Under the pieces are notes generated by a model. The model did not search any database, was not told where the DNA came from, and saw only the letters and a list, made by a program, of their open reading frames with translations. Of a stretch of DNA of 64,000 nt, positions 17,712 to 28,391 are shown piece by piece. Each line of letters begins with the position of its first letter. The stretch's first letter is position 1. The translations under genes and the position numbers were made by a program. The stretch is from Variovorax sp. WS11. Lineage in GTDB: Bacteria; Pseudomonadota; Gammaproteobacteria; Burkholderiales; Burkholderiaceae_C. The stretch is from NCBI RefSeq assembly GCF_010499245.1, contig NZ_JAAGOW010000001.1, positions 2,294,001 through 2,358,000 of the forward strand, in the 5' to 3' direction.

Positions 17712-19805
17712 TCAGAACATCATGCGGCCCTGCACGTACACCGTGCGCGGCGCGCCCACCAGCTTGCCGGCGTTGGTGTCGGTGGTGCGCGTGAAGTAGC
17801 GCTTGTCCGCCAGGTTGTTGACGCCCACCGCCACTTCGACGCCCCGCTTGCCGGGCATCTTCCAGCGCGCCTGCGCGTTCCAGACCCGGAAACCCGGGAT
17901 CACGCCCACCGTGCCGGCCGCGTTCTCCGCCGCCGTGTTGGCCTCGTCCGCGAACTGGCTCGACTGGTGCGTGCTGGAGAGATTGAAGCTCCAGTCGCCG
18001 ATCGCGTAGCGCGCGCCGACGGTGTCGGTGTGGCGCGAGTAGAAGGGCACGTCGTTGCCCGCGAAGCTGCCCGAACGCAGCTTGGCGCGCGTGCTGGTCA
18101 GCGTCGCGTAGGTGCTGAAGCCTGCCAGCGGCCCCGACCGGTCGAAGGCGTAGTCGACGCTGGCCTCCAAGCCTTCGTGGCGCGTCTCGCCGAGGTTCAG
18201 GAAATAGTTGGAGCTGCCGACGAACAGCAGCTGGTTGTCGAAGCGCATGTTGAACAGGGTGGCCTCGGCCGACAGGTTGCCGCTCTTCCAGCGCGCCCCG
18301 GCCTCGACCGTCTTCGCCACTTCCGGCATCAGCGGATTGCCCAGCGGGTTCAGGTTGAGCTGCAGATGCTGGATGCTGCCGAAGGAGGTGTTGTAGTTGG
18401 CGAACAGCGTCAGCTCGCGGCTCAGCAGATAGGCCACGTTGACCGAGGGCAGCGACTTGCTGTTCTTCACGCTCTCGCCGTAGCCGGTGAGCGTGTTTTC
18501 GCGGCCGGTCTCGATGCGCTCGAAGCGCACGCCGGGCGTCACGCGCCAGCGGCCGATGGCGACCTGGTCGTCGATGTAGAAGGCGTGCGCGTCGGTGCTG
18601 TTCTCCGAGCGGCGCGCGATGGTCGGCCGCGCGGTGCGCAGGTTGATGTTCACGTTGGTCTCGTCCGCGCGCTCGCGGATGTAGCGGTAGCCCACGCTGA
18701 CGTCCTGCGTCACGCTGCCGGTGGCGAAGCGCTGCGTGTAGCGCGGCTCGATGCCCAGCACGCCGTAGTTGCGCGGCTGGTTGCTCACCGAAGTGGCGCT
18801 GGCGTCGAAGTTGTTGGCCAGGAGGCTCTGGCGGAAGCTGTCGTTGTAGAAGGCGCGCAGCTCGAACTCCTGCGTGTCCGAGATCGTGTTGAGGTAGCCC
18901 AGGTCGATGCCGGTGCGGCGCCCGCTCCAGAGATCGCGCGTGCGCTGCGACTGGAAAGGGTCGGCCGCGTACTGGGCGCGCGTCAGGCCGCCGGGCACCT
19001 CGGTCCTGGCCTCGTAGTAGGAAAACTTGCCGTACAGCTCGGAAGTGGGGCTCAGCTCGTAGCGGAACTTGAGCGCCACGTCGTCGATTCTTTCCTTGCT
19101 GTGGTCGCGCCAGCCGCTGCCTTCGGAGCCGGAATAGAGCAGCGCGAGCCCCAGTTCCTTGGTGACTTGGCCGCCGATGAAGGTGCTGTACTGCGTGCTG
19201 TGCCCGCCCTCGCCGAAGCTGTTGTAGCGCAACGAGACATCGCCCGCGAGCGGCTCGTTCGGGATCGCGCGCGTGCGGAAGTTGATGATGCCGCCCACGT
19301 TCTGCGGCCCGTAGCGCACCGCGCCGCCGCCGCGCACCACGTCGATCGATTCGATGTTGGCCAGGCTCACCGGCGCGAAGGACAGCTGCGGCTGGCCGTA
19401 GGGTGCCACCGCCAGCGGGATGCCGTCGAGCAGCACGGTCGAGCGCGGCGAGTAGCGGCCTTCGAGCCCGCGCACGCCGATGTTGAGCGAGATCGCGCTG
19501 CCGCCGCTGGAGGAGTTGTCGGTCACCTGCACGCCGGGGATGGTGCGCATCACGTCGCCGATGCTGGTCGCGCCGGTGTCGGAGATGGCCTGGCGCTGGA
19601 CCAGCGTGCGTGCGCCGGCAAAGCCCTGCACGCTGTTCTGCAGGCCCGAGCCCAGCCAGTCGCCGCTGACCTGGATGGTGCCGAGCGTCGGCGCCTCGGC
19701 GTCCGTCACGCTCGATTGGGCTGCGGCGCTCATCGCGAGCATCAGGCCGCAAGCTGCGGCGACGATAGTGCGCGAGGGCAAGGGATGGGTGTGCATGGTG
19801 CTCAT
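17712..19805 (-). CDS. FecA-like TonB-dependent outer-membrane receptor
   Basis: 697 residues. A Sec signal peptide (ends SAAAQ/SS) is followed by a short TonB-box region and the plug domain. The plug closely follows the FecA pattern: DVMRTIPGVQV, VRGLEGRYSPRSTVLLDGIPLAVAPYGQPQLS and VDVVRGGGAVRYGPQNVGGIINF. A 22-strand type barrel follows and the chain ends in aromatic MMF. FecA relatives import ferric citrate or similar chelates. There is no N-terminal signalling extension and no fecI/fecR beside it, so it is probably not a transducer. ATG 19796 is an alternative start. A PepSY protein lies upstream in the operon. Confidence 0.88.
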   Translation of the reverse strand: MSTMHTHPLPSRTIVAAACGLMLAMSAAAQSSVTDAEAPTLGTIQVSGDWLGSGLQNSVQGFAGARTLVQRQAISDTGATSIGDVMRTIPGVQVTDNSSSGGSAISLNIGVRGLEGRYSPRSTVLLDGIPLAVAPYGQPQLSFAPVSLANIESIDVVRGGGAVRYGPQNVGGIINFRTRAIPNEPLAGDVSLRYNSFGEGGHSTQYSTFIGGQVTKELGLALLYSGSEGSGWRDHSKERIDDVALKFRYELSPTSELYGKFSYYEARTEVPGGLTRAQYAADPFQSQRTRDLWSGRRTGIDLGYLNTISDTQEFELRAFYNDSFRQSLLANNFDASATSVSNQPRNYGVLGIEPRYTQRFATGSVTQDVSVGYRYIRERADETNVNINLRTARPTIARRSENSTDAHAFYIDDQVAIGRWRVTPGVRFERIETGRENTLTGYGESVKNSKSLPSVNVAYLLSRELTLFANYNTSFGSIQHLQLNLNPLGNPLMPEVAKTVEAGARWKSGNLSAEATLFNMRFDNQLLFVGSSNYFLNLGETRHEGLEASVDYAFDRSGPLAGFSTYATLTSTRAKLRSGSFAGNDVPFYSRHTDTVGARYAIGDWSFNLSSTHQSSQFADEANTAAENAAGTVGVIPGFRVWNAQARWKMPGKRGVEVAVGVNNLADKRYFTRTTDTNAGKLVGAPRTVYVQGRMMF

Positions 19806-19815
19806 GGAGATCGAT

Positions 19816-19840
19816 GAAAAAGAAAAAGAAAAAAGGGGGG
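19816..19840. repeat. GAAAAA hexamer tract plus G6 run before the receptor gene
   Basis: On the plus strand GAAAAA occurs three times in a row (the last with an extra A) and is followed by six Gs, lying between the PepSY stop and the receptor start. Read along the transcript it is C6-T6-C-T5-C-T5-C. Such a tract is prone to slippage and sits in the short leader of the receptor gene. It may also act as a T-rich transcript end for the PepSY gene. Confidence 0.6.
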
Positions 19841-19845
19841 CAGGC

Positions 19846-20928
19846 TCAGCGACGACGGCGCCGGCGCCACCAGAGCCAGAGTCCGCTGAAACCCAGGCCG
19901 CCGAGGGCCAGCCCGGTCAGTGCCGTGAGCACCGAGTGCGCGGACCCACCGAGCGCGCCGGTGTGCAAGGGGTAGATCACGGCCACGGCGCGCGCACCCG
20001 GGTCCAGCGCGCTCCAGCGGCGCGTGCCCAGCACCTCGCCGCTGACCGGATGCAGCCAGACCGAGCTCAGCCCGTTGGGATGCGGGTCGTCGTCCAGCCT
20101 GAAGCGCACCTGCACCGGCCGCGTCGGCTGCGACGGCAGGAGGATGTAGCCGATCGGTTGGCGCGGGAAGACTTCCCGGGCCCGCTCGACCAGCGTGTCG
20201 AGCGTGCCCGGTGGGCCTTCGACAGCGCTCTTCGCCACGGCGGGCGGCGCTGTGGGGGCCGACCCGGCCAGGGTACTCACGAAGACGCGCAGCGGCGGCC
20301 AGGCCATGTACGCGCCGCTCAGCACCGACACCAGCACCAGCAGCCCCAGCAGCGCCCCTCCGGTGCGATGCAGGTCGAACAGCCCGCGCACCAGGCCCCG
20401 GCGCAGTTCGACCCGCCAGGAGGGCGGCCAGCGCGTCGGCCACCACAGCACCAGGCCGGAAAGAAGCAGCAGCGCATAAGCGAGCGCCACGCCCGCGAGC
20501 AGGGCCTTGCCCGTGTCCTCGAGCAGCAGCGAGCTGTGGATCTCGAACAGCAGGTTGAAGGCGCCCTCGTGCTCGCCGCGCCGGCCCTGTTCCAGCCCGG
20601 TGGCCGGATCCAGGTACACCGTGCCGTTCCAGCTGCCGCGCACGCGCACCCAGAGCGTCTCACCCGGCTCGCGCGGCGGGCGCAGCGTGAGGCCGGTGCG
20701 CGGGCCGAACTCGCGCAGCAAGCGCTGGCGCACCGGTTCGAGCGGCGCCGCCGGCGCGCTGCCGGCCGATTCCGAAACAAAAAGCCGGGGATGGGCCCAG
20801 CGGTCCAGCGGCTGCGCCACGACCAGCGCGGCGCCGAGCAGCGCCGTCAGCGCAAGAAGCCAGCCGAGGCCGAGGGCCGTCCAGCGATGGGCCTGGAGCC
20901 AGAGGCGTCGCAGTGCAGGGCGCAGCAT
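19846..20928 (-). CDS. PepSY-associated TM domain protein
   Basis: 360-residue inner-membrane protein with an N-terminal amphipathic start (RRLWLQAHRWTALGLGW), a TM helix at about 17-40, a periplasmic PepSY-like region, paired TM helices around 160-180 (ALLAGVALAYALLLLSGLVLWWPTR) and 200-225, and a last TM near the basic C-terminus. The family pattern of HRW near the start and LFDLHRTGGALLG in the middle is present; these His residues are thought to bind haem in iron-reductase-like members. It is 40 bp upstream of the FecA-like receptor on the same strand, a common pairing in which it is proposed to help release iron. Confidence 0.85.
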   Translation of the reverse strand: MLRPALRRLWLQAHRWTALGLGWLLALTALLGAALVVAQPLDRWAHPRLFVSESAGSAPAAPLEPVRQRLLREFGPRTGLTLRPPREPGETLWVRVRGSWNGTVYLDPATGLEQGRRGEHEGAFNLLFEIHSSLLLEDTGKALLAGVALAYALLLLSGLVLWWPTRWPPSWRVELRRGLVRGLFDLHRTGGALLGLLVLVSVLSGAYMAWPPLRVFVSTLAGSAPTAPPAVAKSAVEGPPGTLDTLVERAREVFPRQPIGYILLPSQPTRPVQVRFRLDDDPHPNGLSSVWLHPVSGEVLGTRRWSALDPGARAVAVIYPLHTGALGGSAHSVLTALTGLALGGLGFSGLWLWWRRRRRR

Positions 20929-21026
20929 GGGATGAGGCGGATCTGTCTCATGGGTTGCTGGCTTGCACCGACGCGAACGCGGCGCTGGCTGTCAAAGGTG
21001 AAGAAGAAGATGCCGGGAGCAGGCGA

Positions 21027-23511
<2,485 letters not shown>

Positions 23512-23530
23512 GCCGCCGGCCGTGCGGCGC

Positions 23531-24688
23531 TCACAAGCCGATGTCCAGCCCGAACAGATCGGCCGCCATGTCGCCGGTGGCGCCCGGATCCTCCCGTCCC
23601 GCCGCCTGGCTGAGCTGATCGAGCCCGATGCGGGTCTGCAGCTCGACCGCCTCGATCTGGGCGCGCCGCGTGTTCACCACCGCGAAGGGCCAGTAGAGGC
23701 CCAGCGTAAGGAAGATCAGCAGGTAGTTCCTGCACTGCAGCCCCATGTAGCTGCCGAACTTCAGGCGGCTGTCGAAGCGCAGCACCTCGTTGCCGGTGGT
23801 CGACCACAGCAGGTTCTGCAGCCGGACCTGCAGGTAGGACTTGGGCAGGATGTTGATGAGCAGGATCGCGCCGAAGCCCATGAGCGCCGCCACGACCACA
23901 AAGCCCGCGCCGGTGCCGCTCTTGCGCCCGATGAAGGCGAAGAGGCCGCCCGCCAGCAGCATGACTGCGAAGGCAACGAAGCTGATCCCGATGAGTTTGA
24001 TGAAGATGCCGTAGAGCACACCCAGGTCGGCCTTGAGCTGGGTCTGCAGCGGGCCGATGGCGTAGTTGTCGTGCTGGTAGCGCCGCACGCGCCAGAGGAA
24101 ATAGGGCAGCCCCGCCATGAAGGCCAGCATGCCCAGGCCGACCACGCCGGTGGCCAGCGCCGGCAGGGCGGGTGGCTTGCCTTCCACCGGCGCGCCGGCC
24201 ATCGCCCCCACCAGGGCCACCGGCAGCAGGGCCAGCGCCAGGGGCGGCAGCATGCAGGCGTAGGCACCCGCGGTGTCGCCGGCGAAATGAAAGCGCAGGC
24301 CGCGCCAGCTGGTGTTGGCCAGCCGAAAGCGCATCGCCGCGCGGAACAGGGCCGGCCACAGCGCCACGAAGGCCAGCGCCGCCAGCAGTGCCGCCCAGCC
24401 CGAGAAGTTGCTGCCCACCGAATAGGCGATCAGGAAGCCGGCGGCGATCAGCGTGCCGCGCAGCATCTTGGCCGGCTCGCCGTGGAAGTCCAGCGCGTCG
24501 CCGCCGACCCAGGTGTTGCTGTAGAAGTACTTGAGCTTGCGCACCTTGGCCCAGGGCAGGTAGATGCCGAGGGTGAGGACGATGAGCAGCAGGTTCACGA
24601 TCCAGATGCGGAAGTACTCGCTGCCGCTGGCCGTGAACTCGATCGGATGGCGCTCGGGCGCGGTATCTGCAGGCGCTTCTGTGACCAT
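23531..24688 (-). CDS. YjgN family (DUF898) membrane protein
   Basis: 385-residue polytopic protein with six to eight TM helices. The repeated family signature is present: YFRIWIVNLLLIVLTLGIYLPWAKVRKLKYFYSNT near the N-terminus and LIFLTLGLYWPFAVVNTRRAQ near the C-terminus, with a YQHDNYAIG motif between. DUF898 proteins are of unknown function. Followed by the M48 protease gene, with which it probably forms an operon. Confidence 0.88.
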   Translation of the reverse strand: MVTEAPADTAPERHPIEFTASGSEYFRIWIVNLLLIVLTLGIYLPWAKVRKLKYFYSNTWVGGDALDFHGEPAKMLRGTLIAAGFLIAYSVGSNFSGWAALLAALAFVALWPALFRAAMRFRLANTSWRGLRFHFAGDTAGAYACMLPPLALALLPVALVGAMAGAPVEGKPPALPALATGVVGLGMLAFMAGLPYFLWRVRRYQHDNYAIGPLQTQLKADLGVLYGIFIKLIGISFVAFAVMLLAGGLFAFIGRKSGTGAGFVVVAALMGFGAILLINILPKSYLQVRLQNLLWSTTGNEVLRFDSRLKFGSYMGLQCRNYLLIFLTLGLYWPFAVVNTRRAQIEAVELQTRIGLDQLSQAAGREDPGATGDMAADLFGLDIGL

Positions 24689-24795
24689 GTTCTCCTACCT
24701 TCTCCCTCGTTGGCTTGGATGCCGGATTCTGCACTGCGCGCCTTCCCCTAGAATCAAAACGCTACAACGACGACCCCCAGGGGGAGAGAGCCCGC

Positions 24796-25407
24796 ATGAA
24801 ACTGATCGGATCCGCAGCCAGCCCTTATGTGCGCAAAGTGCGCGTGGTCATGGCCGAGAAGCGGCTCGACTACCAGTTCGTGATCGAGGACGTCTGGTCC
24901 GACGACACGTCCATCGCCAGTTCCAACCCGCTGGGCAAGGTGCCCTGTCTGATCATGGACGGCAGCGAGGCCATGTTCGACTCGCGCGTGATCGTCGAGT
25001 ACCTGGACACCCTGTCCCCGGTCGGCAAGCTGATTCCGCAGCCCGGCCGCGAGCGTGCCGAGGTCAAGACCTGGGAGGCCCTGGCCGACGGCGTGATGGA
25101 CGCCGGCGTCCTCTGGCGCCTCGAGGCCACCTGGGCCCGCCGCGCCGACGGCGAGCGCAGCCAGGCCTGGATCGACCGCCAGCGCGCCAAGGTCGAGGCC
25201 GGCATCCGCGCCATGGCCAAGGGCCTGGGCGACAAGCCCTTCTGCAGCGGCATCCACCTGAGCCTGTCGGACATCTCGGTCGGCTGCGCGCTCGGCTGGA
25301 TCGGCTTCCGCTTCCCCGATATCGACTGGCGCGGCGAGCACCCGAACCTCGGCAAGCTCTACGACAAGCTGATGCTGCGCCCCAGCTTCGCCGACACTGC
25401 CCCCTGA
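24796..25407 (+). CDS. Glutathione S-transferase family protein
   Basis: 203 residues. The N-terminal thioredoxin-fold domain begins MKLIGSAASPYVRKVRVVMAEK, with Ser in the active-site SPYVRK segment. NPLGKVPCLIMDGSEAMFDSRVIVEYLD supplies the cis-Pro and the glutathione gamma-glutamyl site. The C-terminal helical domain holds LSDISVGCALGW. ATG 24796 follows a GGGAGAG ribosome site. It is transcribed alone and is followed by a strong terminator. Confidence 0.9.
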   Translation: MKLIGSAASPYVRKVRVVMAEKRLDYQFVIEDVWSDDTSIASSNPLGKVPCLIMDGSEAMFDSRVIVEYLDTLSPVGKLIPQPGRERAEVKTWEALADGVMDAGVLWRLEATWARRADGERSQAWIDRQRAKVEAGIRAMAKGLGDKPFCSGIHLSLSDISVGCALGWIGFRFPDIDWRGEHPNLGKLYDKLMLRPSFADTAP

Positions 25408-25430
25408 GCAGCCAGAACCTCCCAAAGCAA

Positions 25431-25454
25431 AAGCCCCGCACTGCGGGGCTTTTT
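25431..25454 (+). terminator. Rho-independent terminator after the GST gene
   Basis: AAGCCCCGC and GCGGGGCTT form a nine-base-pair stem with a three-base ACT loop, followed by a run of Ts (five in a row). It lies 24 bp downstream of the GST stop. The A tract before the stem could make it act in both directions. Confidence 0.9.
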
Positions 25455-25460
25455 GTTGGT

Positions 25461-25548
25461 GAACACCGCGGAACCGGCTTTGCCGGGCCGCCGGTGTTGC
25501 CCCCGGTAGGGGGTGGGCGGCCACACGAAGTGGGCCAACCTGGGGGCG
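25461..25548. repeat. GC-rich structured intergenic element, probably a dispersed repeat
   Basis: After the terminator comes a patterned block: AACACCG and CGGTGTT enclose CCGGCTTTGCCGGGCCG, then GCCCCCGGTAGGGGG, CACACGAAGTGGGCC and CTGGGGGCGA. I associate this succession (gene end, CCGGC...GCCGG, GTGTTGCCCCC, CACGAAGTG, TGGGGGC) with short repeats scattered through Comamonadaceae intergenic regions. Only one copy is evident in this window, so its dispersed nature is from memory, not shown here. Confidence 0.5.
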
Positions 25549-25556
25549 AGATAAAG

Positions 25557-25659
25557 ATGTTGCGAGGCGCCCCGAAACGAAGGAGGGAGGGAGGGAGGAG
25601 GAGAAGAATCGCCTCGGGATTTCGACCGGACGTCAGGCGTCCGGAAGGCCTCGCAACAT
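25557..25659. other. Structured non-coding stretch bounded by a 12-bp inverted repeat, with a G-rich tract
   Basis: ATGTTGCGAGGC (25557-25568) and its exact reverse complement (25648-25659) bound about 79 bases. These contain a purine tract of repeated GGGA (about 25582-25603, G-quadruplex-like) and a perfect 7-bp hairpin CCGGACG-TCAGG-CGTCCGG. No open frame is convincing. The stretch from 25455 to 25787, between the GST terminator and the convergent peroxidase gene, holds no gene that I can support. Confidence 0.5.
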
Positions 25660-25787
25660 GAAAAACGCTCGGGTTTTTGCACACCCGAACCGATAAGAGC
25701 CCGGCCCGCGCAGGCCGGTTCCCCGGCCAGTGGTAAGCGTTTGTGAACGAACCCCGCGCACTCGCCGCGCCGGCCAAATCCGCAGCC

Positions 25788-26399
25788 TCACTGCGGCCCG
25801 AGTTGCTTCTCCAGGTCGCGCACGAAGGCCCGGTCGTCCGGCGAGGTCATGCTCGAATACGACTCCACCACCTTGCCCTCGCGGCTGATCAGGTACTTGT
25901 AGAAATTCCACTTGGGCGTCGTGCCCGAGACCTGCGCCAGCTCCTTGAACAGGGCGTTGGCCTCCGCGCCGCGCACGGACGATTTGGCGAACATCGGGAA
26001 CTTCACGCCGAAGGTGCTTTCGCAGAACTCCGCGATCTCCTTGTTGGAGCCCGTCTCCTGCGAGAAGTCGTTGGAAGGGAAGCCCAGCACCACCAGCCCG
26101 CGCGAGCGGTACTTGCTGTCCAGCGCCTCCAGGCCCTTGTACTGGGGCGTGAAGCCGCAGAAGCTTGCGGTGTTGACCACCAGCACCACCTTCCCCGTGT
26201 ACTGGCACAGGGCCTGGGGTTTCTCGTCTTGCAGGCGGGGAAAGGTGTGTTGCAGGATGGGCGGGCAGCCGGCAGGGGCCGCCGTGGCGGCGGGCTTTGC
26301 GGCATCTTGGGCGCCCGCGGCCGCAGGCAGCAGGCAGACGGCCGCCGCGAAGGCCGCAAAAAAGGGAGCAACAAAAGGCCGTCGGAGGGGGCGTCGCAT
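25788..26399 (-). CDS. Periplasmic glutathione peroxidase family protein
   Basis: 203 residues with a cleavable Sec signal (about 1-30, ending AGA/QD). The peroxidase core has NTASFCGFTPQYKGLEAL with peroxidatic Cys81 in place of selenocysteine, GFPSNDFSQETGSN with the resolving-side Gln, and KWNFYKYLI with the Trp and Asn of the catalytic tetrad. Members reduce hydroperoxides, most using thioredoxin-like donors. Start ATG 26399 is chosen because it begins the basic n-region of the signal. Divergent from the ferritin-like gene, with about 130 bp between the two starts. Confidence 0.9.
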   Translation of the reverse strand: MRRPLRRPFVAPFFAAFAAAVCLLPAAAGAQDAAKPAATAAPAGCPPILQHTFPRLQDEKPQALCQYTGKVVLVVNTASFCGFTPQYKGLEALDSKYRSRGLVVLGFPSNDFSQETGSNKEIAEFCESTFGVKFPMFAKSSVRGAEANALFKELAQVSGTTPKWNFYKYLISREGKVVESYSSMTSPDDRAFVRDLEKQLGPQ

Positions 26400-26473
26400 G
26401 GCGGTTTCCAAGAGTGAAAAAGGGGCTCGGCCGGGGCGGTGGCGCGGGCGTCTATACCGCATCATCGCGCGCT

Positions 26474-26500
26474 TGTCACGAGGGCGCCAAACCCCGCGTC
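26474..26500 (+). promoter_or_regulatory. Candidate ECF41-type promoter upstream of the ferritin-like/sigma operon
   Basis: TGTCACG (26474-26480) and CGTC (26497-26500) are separated by exactly 16 bp and end 28 bp before the ATG of the ferritin-like gene. As I recall it, the published ECF41 autoregulated promoter is TGTCACA at -35 and CGTC at -10 with a spacer of about 16, so the match differs at one base. The gene for an ECF41-type sigma factor is the second gene downstream. This supports autoregulation but is not proof. Confidence 0.65.
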
Positions 26501-26528
26501 TAAAATCGCGCGGTTCAGAAAGTCATTG

Positions 26529-27386
26529 ATGCTCTACCCGGAACTTTTCAGACAGCTCGAATCCGTCCGCTGGGACATGGACAAGGACATTCCCTGGCAG
26601 TCCTTCGATGCGAGCCGCCTGTCGGAAGAACAGGCCCAGACCATCAAGATGAACGCCATCACCGAGTGGGCCGCCCTGCCCGCCACCGAGATGTTCCTGC
26701 GCGACAACCGCCACGACAGCGATTTCTCCGCCTTCATGTCGATCTGGTTCTTCGAGGAGCAGAAGCATTCGCTGGTGCTGATGGAATACCTCAAGCGCTT
26801 CAGCCCCCAGCACGCCCCCACCGAGCAGGAACTGCACGAGGTGCGCTTCGACTTCGACCCGGCGCCGCCGCTCGAGACCCTGATGCTGCATTTCTGCGGC
26901 GAGATCCGCCTCAACCACTGGTACCGCCGGGCTGCCGAGTGGCACACCGAGCCGGTCATCAAGCACATCTACACCACCCTGAGCCAGGACGAGGCCCGCC
27001 ACGGCGGCGCCTACCTGCGCTACATGAAGCGCGCGCTCGAGAAGTTCGGCGACGAGGCCCGCGCCGCTTTCACCAAGGTCGGCGTGCTGATGGCCAGCGC
27101 CCGGCGCACCGCCCAGGCCCTGCATCCGACCAACCTGCACGTCAACAAGGCGCTGTTCCCGAACGACACCATCCAGAGCCGCGTGCCCGATCCGGACTGG
27201 CTGGAGCACTGGCTGGACAAGCAGATCAAGTTCGATGCCGTCTGGGAAAACAAGGTCGGCGAGCGCATCCTGCACAACCTGAGCCTGCTGATGAACCGCA
27301 GCTTCAAGACCGTGCAGGAACTCAACCGATACCGCAAGGAAATCTCGGCCACCCTCGGCCCCAGGGCCGAATACCAAGGCGCCTGA
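26529..27386 (+). CDS. Ferritin-like di-iron protein, acyl-ACP-desaturase-like
   Basis: 285-residue, mostly helical cytosolic protein. Metal-ligand patterns typical of di-iron carboxylate proteins are visible: Glu46 and Glu54 (TEWAALPATE), Glu77 with His80 (EEQKH), Glu125 (FCGEIRLNHWY) and Glu155 with His158 (DEARHGGAYL). The spacing recalls stearoyl-ACP desaturases and ferritin-like oxidases; the substrate is unknown. ATG 26529 lies 28 bp after a candidate ECF41 promoter, and the sigma factor gene follows 53 bp later, so the protein is probably part of the ECF41 response. It is not storage ferritin. Confidence 0.82.
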   Translation: MLYPELFRQLESVRWDMDKDIPWQSFDASRLSEEQAQTIKMNAITEWAALPATEMFLRDNRHDSDFSAFMSIWFFEEQKHSLVLMEYLKRFSPQHAPTEQELHEVRFDFDPAPPLETLMLHFCGEIRLNHWYRRAAEWHTEPVIKHIYTTLSQDEARHGGAYLRYMKRALEKFGDEARAAFTKVGVLMASARRTAQALHPTNLHVNKALFPNDTIQSRVPDPDWLEHWLDKQIKFDAVWENKVGERILHNLSLLMNRSFKTVQELNRYRKEISATLGPRAEYQGA

Positions 27387-27439
27387 GCGCCCGCGGCGTG
27401 CGGCCGTCACAGGAAGGGCGGCCCGCCCGTCTCGTCGAC

Positions 27440-28384
27440 ATGGACGCCTCCACCCGCACCTTCAACCTCCACCGCAAGCGCCTGCTGGGCATTGCCTACC
27501 GCATGCTCGGCTCGCCGGCCGATGCCGAGGATGTGGTGCAGGACGCATGGCTGCGCTGGAACGACGCCACCGTCGACGCCCTGGACAACCCCGAGGCCTG
27601 GCTGGTCACGGTGGTCACCCGCCTGTCCATCGACCGCCTGCGCGCCGCCAAGCTGCAGCGCGAGCACTACGAAGGCCCCTGGCTGCCCGAGCCGCTCGTG
27701 GGCGAGGCGCCGGCCTCGCCCGAGCAGATGCTGGAACGCGCCGACAACATCTCCGTCGCCTTCCTGGCCGTGCTGGAGCGCCTCGCGCCCGAGGCGCGCG
27801 CGGCCTTTCTGCTGCGCGAGGTCTTCGACGCCGACTACGCCGACCTGGCCCGCACCCTGGGCAAGAGCGAGGCGGCCTGCCGCCAGCTGGTGCACCGGGC
27901 CAAGACCCAGATCCAGGACGAGCGCCCGCGCTTCGCGGTGGACCGCGATGCCCACCTGCGCCTGCTGCAAGGCTTCGCGCAGGCCGCCGGCAGCGGCGAC
28001 ATGCAGCGGCTGAAGGAACTGCTGGCGGAAGACGTCGAGCTGGTCGGCGACAGCGGCGGCAAGGTGCCCGCGTTCCGCAAGATGCTGCGCGGCGCCCAGC
28101 GCATCGCGCAGTACTTCCACGCCGTCCCCCGCCTGCTCGGCGAGGGTCTGCGGCTGGAGCTTGCCGAGGTCAACGGCGAACCGGGGCTGCTGCGCTTCTT
28201 CAACGGCGCCCTGGAGTCGGTGCAGACCATCGAGACCGACGGCGAGCGCATCCTGCGCATCCATACGCAGCGCAATCCGGAAAAGCTGGAGCGCGTTGCC
28301 GCGCGCTTCTCGGCGCGGGCCATCACGCGGGCCGAACTCGAGGCGCTGCGGACGGCCGCACCGCCCGAAGAAGACCCGGCCTGA
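27440..28384 (+). CDS. ECF41-type RNA polymerase sigma factor with SnoaL-like C-terminal domain
   Basis: 314 residues. Sigma region 2 (about 8-75, LLGIAYRMLGSPADAEDVVQDAWLRW) and region 4 (about 108-160, ending RTLGKSEAACRQLVHRAK) are followed by a fused NTF2/SnoaL-like domain. The two ECF41 hallmarks are present: WLPEPL in the linker (81-86) and a DGGGK-like DSGGK (204-208), which in studied members link the extension to core sigma activity. There is no anti-sigma gene, as expected. The usual neighbour (a carboxymuconolactone decarboxylase, oxidoreductase or epimerase) is missing; the ferritin-like gene stands in its place. Confidence 0.9.
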   Translation: MDASTRTFNLHRKRLLGIAYRMLGSPADAEDVVQDAWLRWNDATVDALDNPEAWLVTVVTRLSIDRLRAAKLQREHYEGPWLPEPLVGEAPASPEQMLERADNISVAFLAVLERLAPEARAAFLLREVFDADYADLARTLGKSEAACRQLVHRAKTQIQDERPRFAVDRDAHLRLLQGFAQAAGSGDMQRLKELLAEDVELVGDSGGKVPAFRKMLRGAQRIAQYFHAVPRLLGEGLRLELAEVNGEPGLLRFFNGALESVQTIETDGERILRIHTQRNPEKLERVAARFSARAITRAELEALRTAAPPEEDPA

Positions 28385-28391
28385 CTGCGTT

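Noticed and set aside
17125..19752. A long minus-strand frame joining yaeQ to sequence under the FecA-like gene
   Set aside because: Only the last 186 codons are YaeQ; the rest is the wrong frame of the receptor gene, which has full TonB-receptor similarity in its own frame.
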